Shown piece after piece: positions 43,153 to 53,027 of a stretch of 64,000 bases of DNA. Positions within the stretch are counted from its first letter, which is position 1; each line of letters opens with the position of its first letter. The position numbers and the translations under genes were made by a program. The stretch comes from Bacteroidales bacterium UBA3754. Its GTDB lineage: Bacteria > Bacteroidota > Bacteroidia > Bacteroidales > UBA1715. Below the pieces are notes generated by a model. The model had not been told where the DNA came from. It did not search any database and worked only from the letters and a program-made list of their open reading frames with translations. The stretch is taken from NCBI GenBank assembly GCA_002371705.1, contig DFGI01000019.1:31800-95799 (forward strand), given 5' to 3'.

Positions 43153-46100
43153 ATGAAAAAACTATTACTTGTATTATTTACACACATTGTAGCTACTCAA
43201 GCATTGTTTGCACAGTTAGAAATTGAAACAACGGTTCCGACGGGATTTGACGAAGCCATAAACGTGGGCGTTGGGACTGGGTATTTTGAAACCATAATAA
43301 AGAATAAAAGTGGTGTTGAAACCATTACAGGAATAAAGGTTACTCCTCTTGGTGGTTTGGACGGCTTGGAAATACTGGCGAATGCAACGTATGAGTATAA
43401 CGGCACGGTTTATTCTGCGAGTGTAACAGGCGATTTAATAAAAACCAATGGCTCAATGCGGTTGATGGCTGGCGAGCAGATAAAATTCCTATACGAGAAA
43501 CGAGCAAAATGTAGCATAGTTCCCCAAGCTTCTTCGGGCTATTCCATGCAGGTGGTTGACGATATATCAGTATTGGGAACAGATTACTCGGAGCAAACCA
43601 ACTCATATCCAGTGCTATTTCCAGGACTTTCAGTTATTGTTCCCGAATCGCCATACAACAATGTAGATGTTGAGTACCGAGAAGAATATACGGATACTGT
43701 AACTATCAGAAACGAGGCAAATGCAGGAAGTGTTAATCATCTTATTTTACAGATGGAACGTGCAAAAGATGTTCTTGCTGTATATAATGTAGAATTAACT
43801 CACAATGGTCAGAGTATTTCATTTCCTTTTACCAGTTTGCAAGACATTAGAATAGAACTGAACAGTTCTGATTTGGAACAATTAGGTTTTCAAAATGGTA
43901 TAATGCCAAGCAATAGCCAGTTCCAGATGATAGTTTCTGGACGGGTTGAAAAATATGCGGCGACGACACAAGTCAGATATTCTGTTGATTATAAAACATT
44001 TGGTATTTCTTGTGGTCGTTTAAAAAATGCTGAAGGCGTAAAATATTTTCAGCAGGCATATCCAAATCCTCAATTATCAATTACATCTCATATTCTATCT
44101 AAGGGAAATTTTTGTGGAGAAAAACTTATTGTAGAGTATTTAATTGAAAGTATCAATATTCAAAATCCTTCAAATCATTTGTTAGATTTATACCTTAATG
44201 CTGTTTATTCGAATGGCTATTCGATAGATGCTGTTTATTGTAATGATATACTTCTAAGTACATCGGCATCTCTCTCGTATTATCTGTTAGGGGTGGGTAA
44301 TATTGACAACAATAATATAACTGCGGATTATAAGGGGGACAGACCTATCAAGTTGAAAATTATTGCAACCCCCAAATATTATACAACAGGGTTCGCTTGT
44401 AAATTTTTTGTCCGAATAGAAGGGAAGAAAATAAACGGAGATTCCTTTATGGCTTTCCCTGACAGTTGGGAAGAAAGTCAAAAAAGAAGTAGTTCGTACG
44501 TTACAGGTGATGCCACTATTGACGATGTAATAAAACCAATAGGAACTTATACCTATGATTACAATGTTCTGATGAATACTAGTGGGAAGGAAACAATGAA
44601 CTATTATCTTTCCGTCAAGAAACCTGATGGAGAACTTGAACCTATATCGGGAATTGTTGATAACGATATAATAACATACAAGGGAACTTGTTCCGCAACA
44701 ATCACAGCTTGTGAGGATCCAAGTCCTAAGTTTCAAGTAGTGTTATTAACAGAAAATTGTGAAGAGAAACCTGTTATTATAACAGAAGCAAGACCAGATG
44801 TTTTACAAAGATGCCATACTGGAGGTGGTAGTGGTGCGTGTTATGCAGGAGACGTAACAGAAGCATCTTTTAACAGGGAAGAGATCAATACTTGCGATGA
44901 CGTAATGTTGCAAGCAAAAGGAACAGTATCTTACCGTTGTAGTTCTGAATGTCCAAGATATAAATCAGTTGCTGTTAGTGTTGAAGAAAAAAGTAAGCAA
45001 CTACCAATCGAAATGAAGGAAACTTTCTTAGAAAATGTTTCATCAACTAATTACTTTGACTATAGAGAAGGAACCATTGCATACGAATTTCCTATACAAA
45101 TGGGTTGTCCTGATAAGGATACAATCATAACAAAGGAACTAAATTTCCAAGGAAAACTATTTGTTAATGGGCATATTAACGCAGAACGTATAGATGCAAA
45201 CATTCAAGTGAGATATATGTTGATTGGAGAAAATGATTCCATTTACGATGGCACGTTAACATGGGGAGATATGCTTACCGTATATGACCCCAAACCAACA
45301 TTTGGAATAACTGTTCCTTTAACATATTGCAATCCAGGAGAAGTTATTGCGAAAATGGGGAAAGGTGCACCAACGGGAAATCCTGCACGTATTCAAATAA
45401 CCGAAGTTACCCTTCCTGCACAACCTGATTTTTATTACGAACCCAATGGTATCTATGCTACGGAAATGCCTTATACCATTGGGAATCTACAATGGGAGGT
45501 GATTCAAGGGCAGAATGAAAGTATGCCTACGTATGGATTAAGACCTAAATGTGCTGAAGATGCTAAAACCAACAGTCGGAAAGAGGGGTCTTTAACCTAT
45601 GTTGATTTTTACGGGACATCCTGTGCAGAAGAAAAAACAGTCCCTGTCTTTGGAATACCAAATGTACCTTATGAAATGCCCCAAATAATACTTCATCCTA
45701 CCGAACGCCAACAGAGTGTTGAATCAACTACTACGTGGACTTTGTTAGTAGAAAATACGGGACACTCAACAGCACGTCATGTAATGTTACGTTTGACACC
45801 AAACGAGGAGAATTCTATGACTATTAAAATAGAAGAAGTTCGAATAAACGGACAAGTTTGCTATGATATAAGAAGGCGAGGTGGTAGTGTATATGTCCCC
45901 ATGCCAAGTAATTTTTTGAAATCAAGTCAAAAAGTGGTTACAGTAACGGCTTCATACAAAGATTGTATTGAATACGGAATAAGTGCCATAGATGTTGAAT
46001 CTGCATGGAGTTGTGAAGAACTAACAGAAAACAATTTTGATGATTTTAATTGTGGTGGTACGGCTGTGCTTGAATTGGAAAATATGGTGGCGGTTCTCAA

Positions 46101-47904
46101 TGTCATTGAAACATATCCGAAAAAGTATTTTAATCTTTGTGAAGATATACCAATTCATTTAGACATAAGTAATATAGGACGGGCAGATTTATCACAAATG
46201 GGATTTTGGTTTGAAGCATTGTCCAATACCTATAATATATCAAATGACGCTCTTATATGGAATTATGATGGGAGAACCAATGTGATTACAGGAATTTCAT
46301 CTGTTCTGGTTTCTAATTCCATATTGTCTCAAAACGTACTTACATCAAGCCAAGAAGTGTTAAAATCATCATATTCTATGAATCTTGATTTTAATATACA
46401 AACAGCATGTACAGAAGATCAATTGGGAATTGATAAGGTTTCATTTGTTATAAGAGGTTATTCCAATTGTGGAGAAATTCAAGAACGAAAATTCGGCTTT
46501 AGTCCAAAACTAAAAGGTTTTGAAGCATTAGACTCTATTTCTATTTCAGGCAGACAAATCTCTGAATTTGAGAAACCTCAAGATACCGCTTCTTTTATTG
46601 TATGCATTCAAAATAATTCAAGCCGTTTGGTTGATAGTGCTTTCATTTCGGTACTTATTCCTGTTGGGTATGAAATAGTTGGTTATACGCCATTACAAGA
46701 TGGTACGGTATCTATGATGACAGAAAGTATTTACAATGATACCTTAATTCTTTATCAGTGGGAATTGACAAAACATTCTAACATACAAGCAAACGATTCT
46801 GTCGCTGTTAAATTTGACATTACGAGCAATTTAGATTGTCCGCCATCTGGCAAATTATCATATTATGGTACACTTAAACGGTATATGTTTGACTGTACTG
46901 GAGATTCTTGTTTAACTTCACGGAGTACCAATCCAATTTATGTGGATTTAAACCCAAAATTTTCACTATTCTCTGCCGAAATGATAGGAAATAGTTCTAC
47001 ATGCGTTGGAACAAATACAAACTATCAAATACAAGGACAAGGCATTCAATCTATACAGTGGAATTGTCAATTTCCATATATAGAAAATGGGAATGAAATA
47101 TCCATCACCTATGAAAATACTGGAGAATATACCATACAGGCATTGGTGACAGGTCAATGCGAATCAAAGACCGTACAAACAAAAACCGAAGTCCTTTCCA
47201 TTCCCGATATTTCGATTGACGAATCTAAAAATGTGACATGGAGAAAATGGGAAGAAGAAGGAGTAACATGTATAGATAGTTCCTTAATCATTGAGAATTG
47301 GACAATTCCTCTAATTGATACTTGTGGAACATATACATTGACCTATACAGAGAGAAATCAGTGCGGGCAGTCATCACAGGATATGGATTTAACAATTTAT
47401 AGGTGTTGCGAAATAGAACCAATAGTTATTCCCGATACGGTTTTTATTCAGTGGTATGATGAATGGAATGAAGATTTAGCACAACATATTGATTGCCAAC
47501 CCAAAGATGGAGTATTTGAGCTCATTGAAGGCGAATCCCATAATATGTGTGGAGAATATCTTTTCCGATATACAGTTAGTCAATGTGATACGGTTTATTC
47601 CGACAGTGTCGTAATTATTGTTGAGAACTGTTGTGGTGAGAATCCTATGGGTGACATAGTGATAACAGACAGACAAGGTGTAACCACATTTGACGTGGAA
47701 GTCCTCAGATATTATCTGAAACATCCAGAATCCTTAGTGAAAAAAACAGACGAATACGAATCATACTATCTACAAATGGAAGATTGTGGAGGAAAAATAA
47801 AAAAGGTTGATTTGATTCGTTGTTTCCCACAATGGATAGACATCAACGGAGACGGTTCCGTTGATGAAAAAGATGTAAATGAGTTAATAAAATTGGTACA
47901 TTAA
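43153..47904 (+). CDS. Giant secreted protein A with C-terminal dockerin-like module
   Basis: 1583 residues. Signal peptide MKKLLLVLFTHIVATQALFAQ; then many tandem beta-sandwich segments with conserved cysteines, of the type seen in DUF11-like surface proteins. Residues up to about 1290 align with protein E of the same operon, for example KGFEALDSISISG near 1121 against KGFENMDSIRF. Unlike E it has no T9SS tail. Instead residues 1497-1583 form a dockerin-like module: a degenerate first repeat (GDIVITDRQGVTTFDVEVLRYYL) and a canonical calcium loop DINGDGSVDEKD (ligands D1563, N1565, D1567, S1569, D1571, D1574). First gene of the island operon. How it crosses the outer membrane is unclear; function is unknown. 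Confidence 0.85.
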   Translation: MKKLLLVLFTHIVATQALFAQLEIETTVPTGFDEAINVGVGTGYFETIIKNKSGVETITGIKVTPLGGLDGLEILANATYEYNGTVYSASVTGDLIKTNGSMRLMAGEQIKFLYEKRAKCSIVPQASSGYSMQVVDDISVLGTDYSEQTNSYPVLFPGLSVIVPESPYNNVDVEYREEYTDTVTIRNEANAGSVNHLILQMERAKDVLAVYNVELTHNGQSISFPFTSLQDIRIELNSSDLEQLGFQNGIMPSNSQFQMIVSGRVEKYAATTQVRYSVDYKTFGISCGRLKNAEGVKYFQQAYPNPQLSITSHILSKGNFCGEKLIVEYLIESINIQNPSNHLLDLYLNAVYSNGYSIDAVYCNDILLSTSASLSYYLLGVGNIDNNNITADYKGDRPIKLKIIATPKYYTTGFACKFFVRIEGKKINGDSFMAFPDSWEESQKRSSSYVTGDATIDDVIKPIGTYTYDYNVLMNTSGKETMNYYLSVKKPDGELEPISGIVDNDIITYKGTCSATITACEDPSPKFQVVLLTENCEEKPVIITEARPDVLQRCHTGGGSGACYAGDVTEASFNREEINTCDDVMLQAKGTVSYRCSSECPRYKSVAVSVEEKSKQLPIEMKETFLENVSSTNYFDYREGTIAYEFPIQMGCPDKDTIITKELNFQGKLFVNGHINAERIDANIQVRYMLIGENDSIYDGTLTWGDMLTVYDPKPTFGITVPLTYCNPGEVIAKMGKGAPTGNPARIQITEVTLPAQPDFYYEPNGIYATEMPYTIGNLQWEVIQGQNESMPTYGLRPKCAEDAKTNSRKEGSLTYVDFYGTSCAEEKTVPVFGIPNVPYEMPQIILHPTERQQSVESTTTWTLLVENTGHSTARHVMLRLTPNEENSMTIKIEEVRINGQVCYDIRRRGGSVYVPMPSNFLKSSQKVVTVTASYKDCIEYGISAIDVESAWSCEELTENNFDDFNCGGTAVLELENMVAVLNVIETYPKKYFNLCEDIPIHLDISNIGRADLSQMGFWFEALSNTYNISNDALIWNYDGRTNVITGISSVLVSNSILSQNVLTSSQEVLKSSYSMNLDFNIQTACTEDQLGIDKVSFVIRGYSNCGEIQERKFGFSPKLKGFEALDSISISGRQISEFEKPQDTASFIVCIQNNSSRLVDSAFISVLIPVGYEIVGYTPLQDGTVSMMTESIYNDTLILYQWELTKHSNIQANDSVAVKFDITSNLDCPPSGKLSYYGTLKRYMFDCTGDSCLTSRSTNPIYVDLNPKFSLFSAEMIGNSSTCVGTNTNYQIQGQGIQSIQWNCQFPYIENGNEISITYENTGEYTIQALVTGQCESKTVQTKTEVLSIPDISIDESKNVTWRKWEEEGVTCIDSSLIIENWTIPLIDTCGTYTLTYTERNQCGQSSQDMDLTIYRCCEIEPIVIPDTVFIQWYDEWNEDLAQHIDCQPKDGVFELIEGESHNMCGEYLFRYTVSQCDTVYSDSVVIIVENCCGENPMGDIVITDRQGVTTFDVEVLRYYLKHPESLVKKTDEYESYYLQMEDCGGKIKKVDLIRCFPQWIDINGDGSVDEKDVNELIKLVH

Positions 47905-47914
47905 AATATTGGTT

Positions 47915-50200
47915 ATGAGAAAGATTATTCTTAATAGCATTTTTGTTTTGGGGTATGTGTTCTCACTATCAGCCCAGACGACCACTATTGATATTACCCC
48001 CAAGGGGTTCTTTGGCAATTTTGAATTGGTGGAGCGAGTTTTAGACAATGAATTGCTTGCATTGTCCGATTTAGGGTATGTATATAGAAGCAAAGATTTT
48101 GGAAAGACATGGGATGTCGTAAATACTCCGTTTGATAATGTGTGGTTTATGAGTTTTCAGGAAGATAAAAAACGTGGTTATTTGACAGGTGGATATAACT
48201 TGGCATTTACAAATGATGGCGGTTATACATGGGAAAACATACCTCTGACAGGAATTCCCCAAAATCTAAAAATCCAAAAGGCATTTCCTAAAAATGAAGA
48301 TACTTTATTCGTTTCCGTATCGGGAAAAGAAAATGGAATGAAGATATATATGAAGAGTCGTTTTGCCGAACAATGGGAGAAAGTTGTTGATGAATTATAT
48401 AACACTCTGATACTGAATCTATCTACAATTTATTTCCCTACGCCATCACACGGTTACGCTTTAGGACGAGGCTATTATGCGGAAACTTTGGACGGCGGAA
48501 AAACATGGAAAAAGAACCTTTTGGATGCAAATACCATATTCAGAGGTTCAATTTTGTTAAACAATGGTTCTATTCTTCAAACATATAGTAGTACGTCGGA
48601 AATTCCACCTCAATTAGAAGGAATTAAATGGTGTAATTCTGTTATGTATGGGTTAGAGAGGCAGAGTAATGTAATTGTTGGTACTTCTGATTACGAAATG
48701 TATTATTCAACTGACGAGGGGGAATCATGGACAACAATTCCCTTTGACTTTTCTACTTTCATATATGACATTTCAATTTATAATGATGAGACATTTATTG
48801 TTGTTGGAAATTATCTCACTTCATACATTACTACAGATGTGGGAGAAACGTGGACAAAATATGTACATGGAGGTGGAGATGGCTTCAATAATATTTATTG
48901 TAAAAATGAAAATGAATGCCTTATTACAGGGAAAACAGGACGTGTATTTTCCACAAAAGATGGCGGAGAAACGTGGGAAATACAAAATGTACATGATGGC
49001 GCATTGTATGAGATAGAATTTCCGTCAAATGAAGTCGGATATATTGTCGGTCCCCAAATATTGTTTAAGACAACAGATGGTGGTGACACATGGGAGAAAA
49101 AGAAACTACGAATAGTAAACGCACAATATATTGATTTTATTAATGAAAACGTCGGTTATTTAGGTTATTCAAGTATTATACCAAGTATTCATAAAACAAC
49201 AGATGGTGGAGGCTATTGGGATAGTAGAGATGGTAATGTACCTGCCATATATCGGAATAATGCTTCAGGAATGACAAAATTTTCCTTTCGTGATGAAAAT
49301 GAAGGTGTTGTATGTGGTGTAAGTACATTGCTTCATACAATTGATGGCGGTGAGACATGGGAAGTTAAAGATTGTGTACCTGAAAATACTTATCCCCAAA
49401 GTATATTATCAATAGGTGATAAAGGTTGGCTTTTACATACAAACAACAATGCGAAAAACTATTCTTTTGATAGATTCTTTTTTTATGACAATGATTTTAA
49501 CGGTACAGAAATTTTTTCTGGAGTAGTATCTGATGACTCAGGGAATCTACAGAAAATCAATGACACAACGTATAAATTTTCTTATGATACCCTTGATTTC
49601 ATTTCAACGGACGAAGGACGTACATGGGAGCCAATTTACACAGGAATGAAAGGGCAACGTTTTTTCGTAAATGAAAATCTTGGATATTCCATCACGAATA
49701 ACCAAATATACAAGTATTGCGTCATGCCAACAGAGATACAAATGGAGATTATAAAAAATGATACATACAATTATTCAGTAACACCAATATATGATGGAAA
49801 TTCGACAACAATTGTCCTCTATCTTATAGATGAAAATAATATAAAACATAAAATTACAGATGAGATAGGAATTTCCAATGGGGAACCAATTATAATAGAG
49901 ATACCAGCCTCATTGCCTATTGGTTCATATACCCTTTATGCGGAAGCACAAGACAAGAACTATCTCTCTACCAATGTTGGAATTATTGTATTGGAGAAAT
50001 CCAATGCAATTACGGGTGGTCAGGTACAGTCACCTATCTATCGTGTCAATGGCAAAACATTGTATATATATGACTCAAATGCGAAATTGTATAGTGCATT
50101 AGGCATAGAAATCCCTGTCCAACATGGTTATATAGAGTTAAAAACGGGAGTATATATACTTGTAAATGGAAATGAGACATATAAGATAGTAATACGATAA
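47915..50200 (+). CDS. T9SS-exported Asp-box beta-propeller protein B (YCF48-like)
   Basis: 761 residues from the ATG at 47915, 10 nt after gene A. Signal peptide MRKIILNSIFVLGYVFSLSAQ. The body carries many Asp-box motifs of the form S/T-x-D-G-G-x-T-W (KDFGKTWD, TNDGGYTWE, TLDGGKTWK, TKDGGETWE, TTDGGDTWE, TIDGGETWE), the mark of YCF48/BNR beta-propellers. A C-terminal T9SS sorting tail follows (GKTLYIYDSNAKLYSALGIEI...GVYILVNGNETYKIVIR). It is a paralogue of protein D in the same operon. Such propellers usually serve in binding or assembly; the role here is inferred to be part of the surface complex. Confidence 0.87.
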   Translation: MRKIILNSIFVLGYVFSLSAQTTTIDITPKGFFGNFELVERVLDNELLALSDLGYVYRSKDFGKTWDVVNTPFDNVWFMSFQEDKKRGYLTGGYNLAFTNDGGYTWENIPLTGIPQNLKIQKAFPKNEDTLFVSVSGKENGMKIYMKSRFAEQWEKVVDELYNTLILNLSTIYFPTPSHGYALGRGYYAETLDGGKTWKKNLLDANTIFRGSILLNNGSILQTYSSTSEIPPQLEGIKWCNSVMYGLERQSNVIVGTSDYEMYYSTDEGESWTTIPFDFSTFIYDISIYNDETFIVVGNYLTSYITTDVGETWTKYVHGGGDGFNNIYCKNENECLITGKTGRVFSTKDGGETWEIQNVHDGALYEIEFPSNEVGYIVGPQILFKTTDGGDTWEKKKLRIVNAQYIDFINENVGYLGYSSIIPSIHKTTDGGGYWDSRDGNVPAIYRNNASGMTKFSFRDENEGVVCGVSTLLHTIDGGETWEVKDCVPENTYPQSILSIGDKGWLLHTNNNAKNYSFDRFFFYDNDFNGTEIFSGVVSDDSGNLQKINDTTYKFSYDTLDFISTDEGRTWEPIYTGMKGQRFFVNENLGYSITNNQIYKYCVMPTEIQMEIIKNDTYNYSVTPIYDGNSTTIVLYLIDENNIKHKITDEIGISNGEPIIIEIPASLPIGSYTLYAEAQDKNYLSTNVGIIVLEKSNAITGGQVQSPIYRVNGKTLYIYDSNAKLYSALGIEIPVQHGYIELKTGVYILVNGNETYKIVIR

Positions 50201-50226
50201 TCGAAACAAATCATAGGATTTATACA

Positions 50227-50670
50227 ATGTACAATAGTTTCTTTCCATATTACAGTATTAAGGCAACCCCCGAAGGTGGAATTTGGGATACGCTAAAGAC
50301 AGAAAAACATGGCATGTGCGGAGAATACAAGTATAAATATACTGTAACTAAATGTGATAGTACCGCAACAGACAGCATCGTGATAATAGTTGAGAATTGT
50401 TGTACTGAGAATCCACATGGTGACTTGGTTGAAACAGAACGAATAGGTGTGACAACATACGATGTTGAAGTTCTCCGACAATATGTAAAGAATCCATCTT
50501 CATTAGTTCAAAATATGGATTTATATGAAACATATACAATAAAAATGAATTATTGTGGAGAAGAAAAAGAAATACAGGTGATTCAATGTTTTAAGAAATG
50601 GGCGGATATTAATGAAGATGGGAAAATAGATAATACTGATGTTGAACTTTTAATGCAGATGGTAAAATGA
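50227..50670 (+). pseudogene. Truncated duplicate of the protein A C-terminus (dockerin-like module)
   Basis: 147 codons without a signal peptide. From residue 18 it aligns with the last 125 residues of protein A: MCGEYKYKYTVTKCD against MCGEYLFRYTVSQCD, VIIVENCCTENPHGD against VIIVENCCGENPMGD, and the terminal calcium loop DINEDGKIDNTD (D127 to D138). Everything upstream of that point in A is missing. This fits a partial tandem duplication of the A-B gene pair that kept only the end of A. The frame is intact and overlaps the next gene (ATGA), so it might still be translated, but export would fail without a signal sequence. Confidence 0.75.
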
Positions 50671-53000
50671 GACTAAGAAATCATATAATGACATTGATAT
50701 TGGGGTGTTCTTTTTTCAATACCATAGCACAGTCGGTAGAAGTACAAGATATAACCCCTATAGGATTCTCGGGAAACTTTGAACATTTACAATTTTCCCA
50801 AACAAGGGGCTTGCTTGCCATATCCGATAAAAATGTTTTGTATATAAGCACAGATACCGCAAAAACATGGAAAACGGAAAAGTTACCAACCGATACGGTA
50901 AATCAGTTTATTATGTATAAAGATGGTTTAACAGGTTTTATTACAAATAGTAAAGGAGCATATAGGACCTTGGATGGTGGCATAACATGGAAAAAAATGC
51001 TTTTAACAGGCATTCCTTCAAAAATAGATGGTTATGAAGTCAATTTAGTAAATCTCTATTTTAAGACCAAAGATGTTGTATTCTATATTTTAACAAATAA
51101 AGTTAATGGAAAGAGAATATACAAAAGTAGCGATTGTGGAAATACATGGAAAGAAGTTGCAAAAGACATATATCCCAACTACGGACTTCCAGTAGGAATA
51201 CTTGTATTTAATATGCATTGGAACGGCGAGACGGGTTATTTATATGGCAATGCTTTTTATGCGAAGACAGAGGATGGTGGAGAAACATGGGAAAAATATT
51301 GCTATGATGAATCTTTGTATGAAGTGGAACAGGAAGTGATATGGTCGTATGATAACGGTGCCGCTATCATATCAGAGGATCAACATACTACAAATAGAGT
51401 TTTTTTTAGCAAGGATGGAAATCCAACAGAAAAATATAATGTGCAATTAACAGGTGATTATTATTTAACGATGGCACAAGACATAAATGGTCATTTATAT
51501 GCATTAAACGACCATGGTGATTTTTGGCATAGTACAGACAGTGCAAAAACATGGACAACTCAATCTATAGGTGAAGAAAATGATTATTTAGGAATATCGG
51601 GAATGCACTTTTTTAACGAAAAGGTCGGAGTTGTAGTTGGTTATAATCTCACATCTTATGTCACCACCGATTGTGGCGAAACATGGACGAAGTTTGTACA
51701 CGGTGGAGGTGAAGGATTTAATGACATATATGTAAAAAACGACAAAGAATGCTTTATTACAGGAGAAACAGGTAGAATGTTTTATACAAGCGATGGTGGG
51801 AAAACATGGACATGGCAGGATTTATATGCAATGGGACTAAAAAGCATTACATTCCCCACTCAAGATACAGGATATGTAGTTTCTAAGAATATGTTGCTGA
51901 TGACAATAGATGGTGGAAAGACTTGGATTCAAAAACCAAATGAAGAAAATTATAATTTGATAGATTTTGTGACTTCCAAAGTAGGCTTTGGTTACGATAT
52001 GTATTCTCCAGTCAATATTGCCAAGACAATGGATTATGGAGATACTTGGACTACAAATTTCAATAAGACATTTTGGGAAAACGTAAAATACAGGAGTCTT
52101 GATTTTCGTAATGAAAATGATGGACTTGTTACAGGAAAGAACAATCTTCTGCTTCATACCATGGATGGTGGACAGAATTGGGAGATACAAGAAGTCATTC
52201 CCAATAAATATTATGTTCGTTATATACAAAATGTATCAGATAAAGGTTGGTTGATTGCAGCAATTGATGATACCGTTTCTGACATTTTCTTTTGCGATAA
52301 CAATTTCAACTGTCAAATGGTTTTTGAAGGAGATAATCGTTCGGGTTCATTTTATAAAATCAATGATTCTGTGTACTATATACCTATAAATGGTACATGT
52401 TATATTTCTCATAACTATGGAATGACATGGGAAGATGCCAATTTTGATATAAAAGGACATTGGAGTTTTGCAAATGAACACTTGGCATATTCATTTGATT
52501 CTGAATATCATTTATATAAAACATGTATCAATGTTCGTGATATAGAGATAACCATAGAACAAATAGAATATAGGCAAATTGAATTTACCACAAACATAGA
52601 AGAGAATGTGTTTGCTAATATCTATATTAAAGACGATAACGGGAATTTACATGGTTTATTCCAAAATTATGAGATAAAAAAAGACATTCCTTGTGTAATT
52701 GATTTACCACAAAATTTGTCTGATGGTTCGTATAGCTTGTTTATTGAATCACTAAATTCAGCATACAAAGACACAGAATCGGAACCGTTTGAAGTTTCTG
52801 ATGAAACAGCAGTGTTAGATATTTCAAAGAATCAAACATATAGAGTTCAGGGAAAAACATTGTATATATATGACTCAAAAGCGAAATTGTATAGTGCATT
52901 AGGTATAGAAATCCCTGTTAAACATAGTTGTATAGAGTTAAAAACAGGCGTATATATATTAGTAAATGAAAATGAGACATATAAGATAGTAATACAATAA
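50667..53000 (+). CDS. T9SS-exported Asp-box beta-propeller protein D (YCF48-like)
   Basis: 777 residues, coupled to the preceding frame by an ATGA overlap. Signal peptide with MTLILGCSFFNTIAQ. Repeated Asp-box motifs (TLDGGITWK, TEDGGETWE, TTDCGETWT, TSDGGKTWT, TIDGGKTWI, TMDGGQNWE) mark a YCF48-type propeller. Regions such as TSYVTTDCGETWTKFVHGGGEGFNDIY align closely with protein B. The C-terminal T9SS tail is nearly the same as that of B, even at the DNA level. Product of tandem duplication with B. Confidence 0.87.
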   Translation: MRLRNHIMTLILGCSFFNTIAQSVEVQDITPIGFSGNFEHLQFSQTRGLLAISDKNVLYISTDTAKTWKTEKLPTDTVNQFIMYKDGLTGFITNSKGAYRTLDGGITWKKMLLTGIPSKIDGYEVNLVNLYFKTKDVVFYILTNKVNGKRIYKSSDCGNTWKEVAKDIYPNYGLPVGILVFNMHWNGETGYLYGNAFYAKTEDGGETWEKYCYDESLYEVEQEVIWSYDNGAAIISEDQHTTNRVFFSKDGNPTEKYNVQLTGDYYLTMAQDINGHLYALNDHGDFWHSTDSAKTWTTQSIGEENDYLGISGMHFFNEKVGVVVGYNLTSYVTTDCGETWTKFVHGGGEGFNDIYVKNDKECFITGETGRMFYTSDGGKTWTWQDLYAMGLKSITFPTQDTGYVVSKNMLLMTIDGGKTWIQKPNEENYNLIDFVTSKVGFGYDMYSPVNIAKTMDYGDTWTTNFNKTFWENVKYRSLDFRNENDGLVTGKNNLLLHTMDGGQNWEIQEVIPNKYYVRYIQNVSDKGWLIAAIDDTVSDIFFCDNNFNCQMVFEGDNRSGSFYKINDSVYYIPINGTCYISHNYGMTWEDANFDIKGHWSFANEHLAYSFDSEYHLYKTCINVRDIEITIEQIEYRQIEFTTNIEENVFANIYIKDDNGNLHGLFQNYEIKKDIPCVIDLPQNLSDGSYSLFIESLNSAYKDTESEPFEVSDETAVLDISKNQTYRVQGKTLYIYDSKAKLYSALGIEIPVKHSCIELKTGVYILVNENETYKIVIQ

Positions 53001-53027
53001 GAAAGATTAACTAAAAAAATAAAAACA

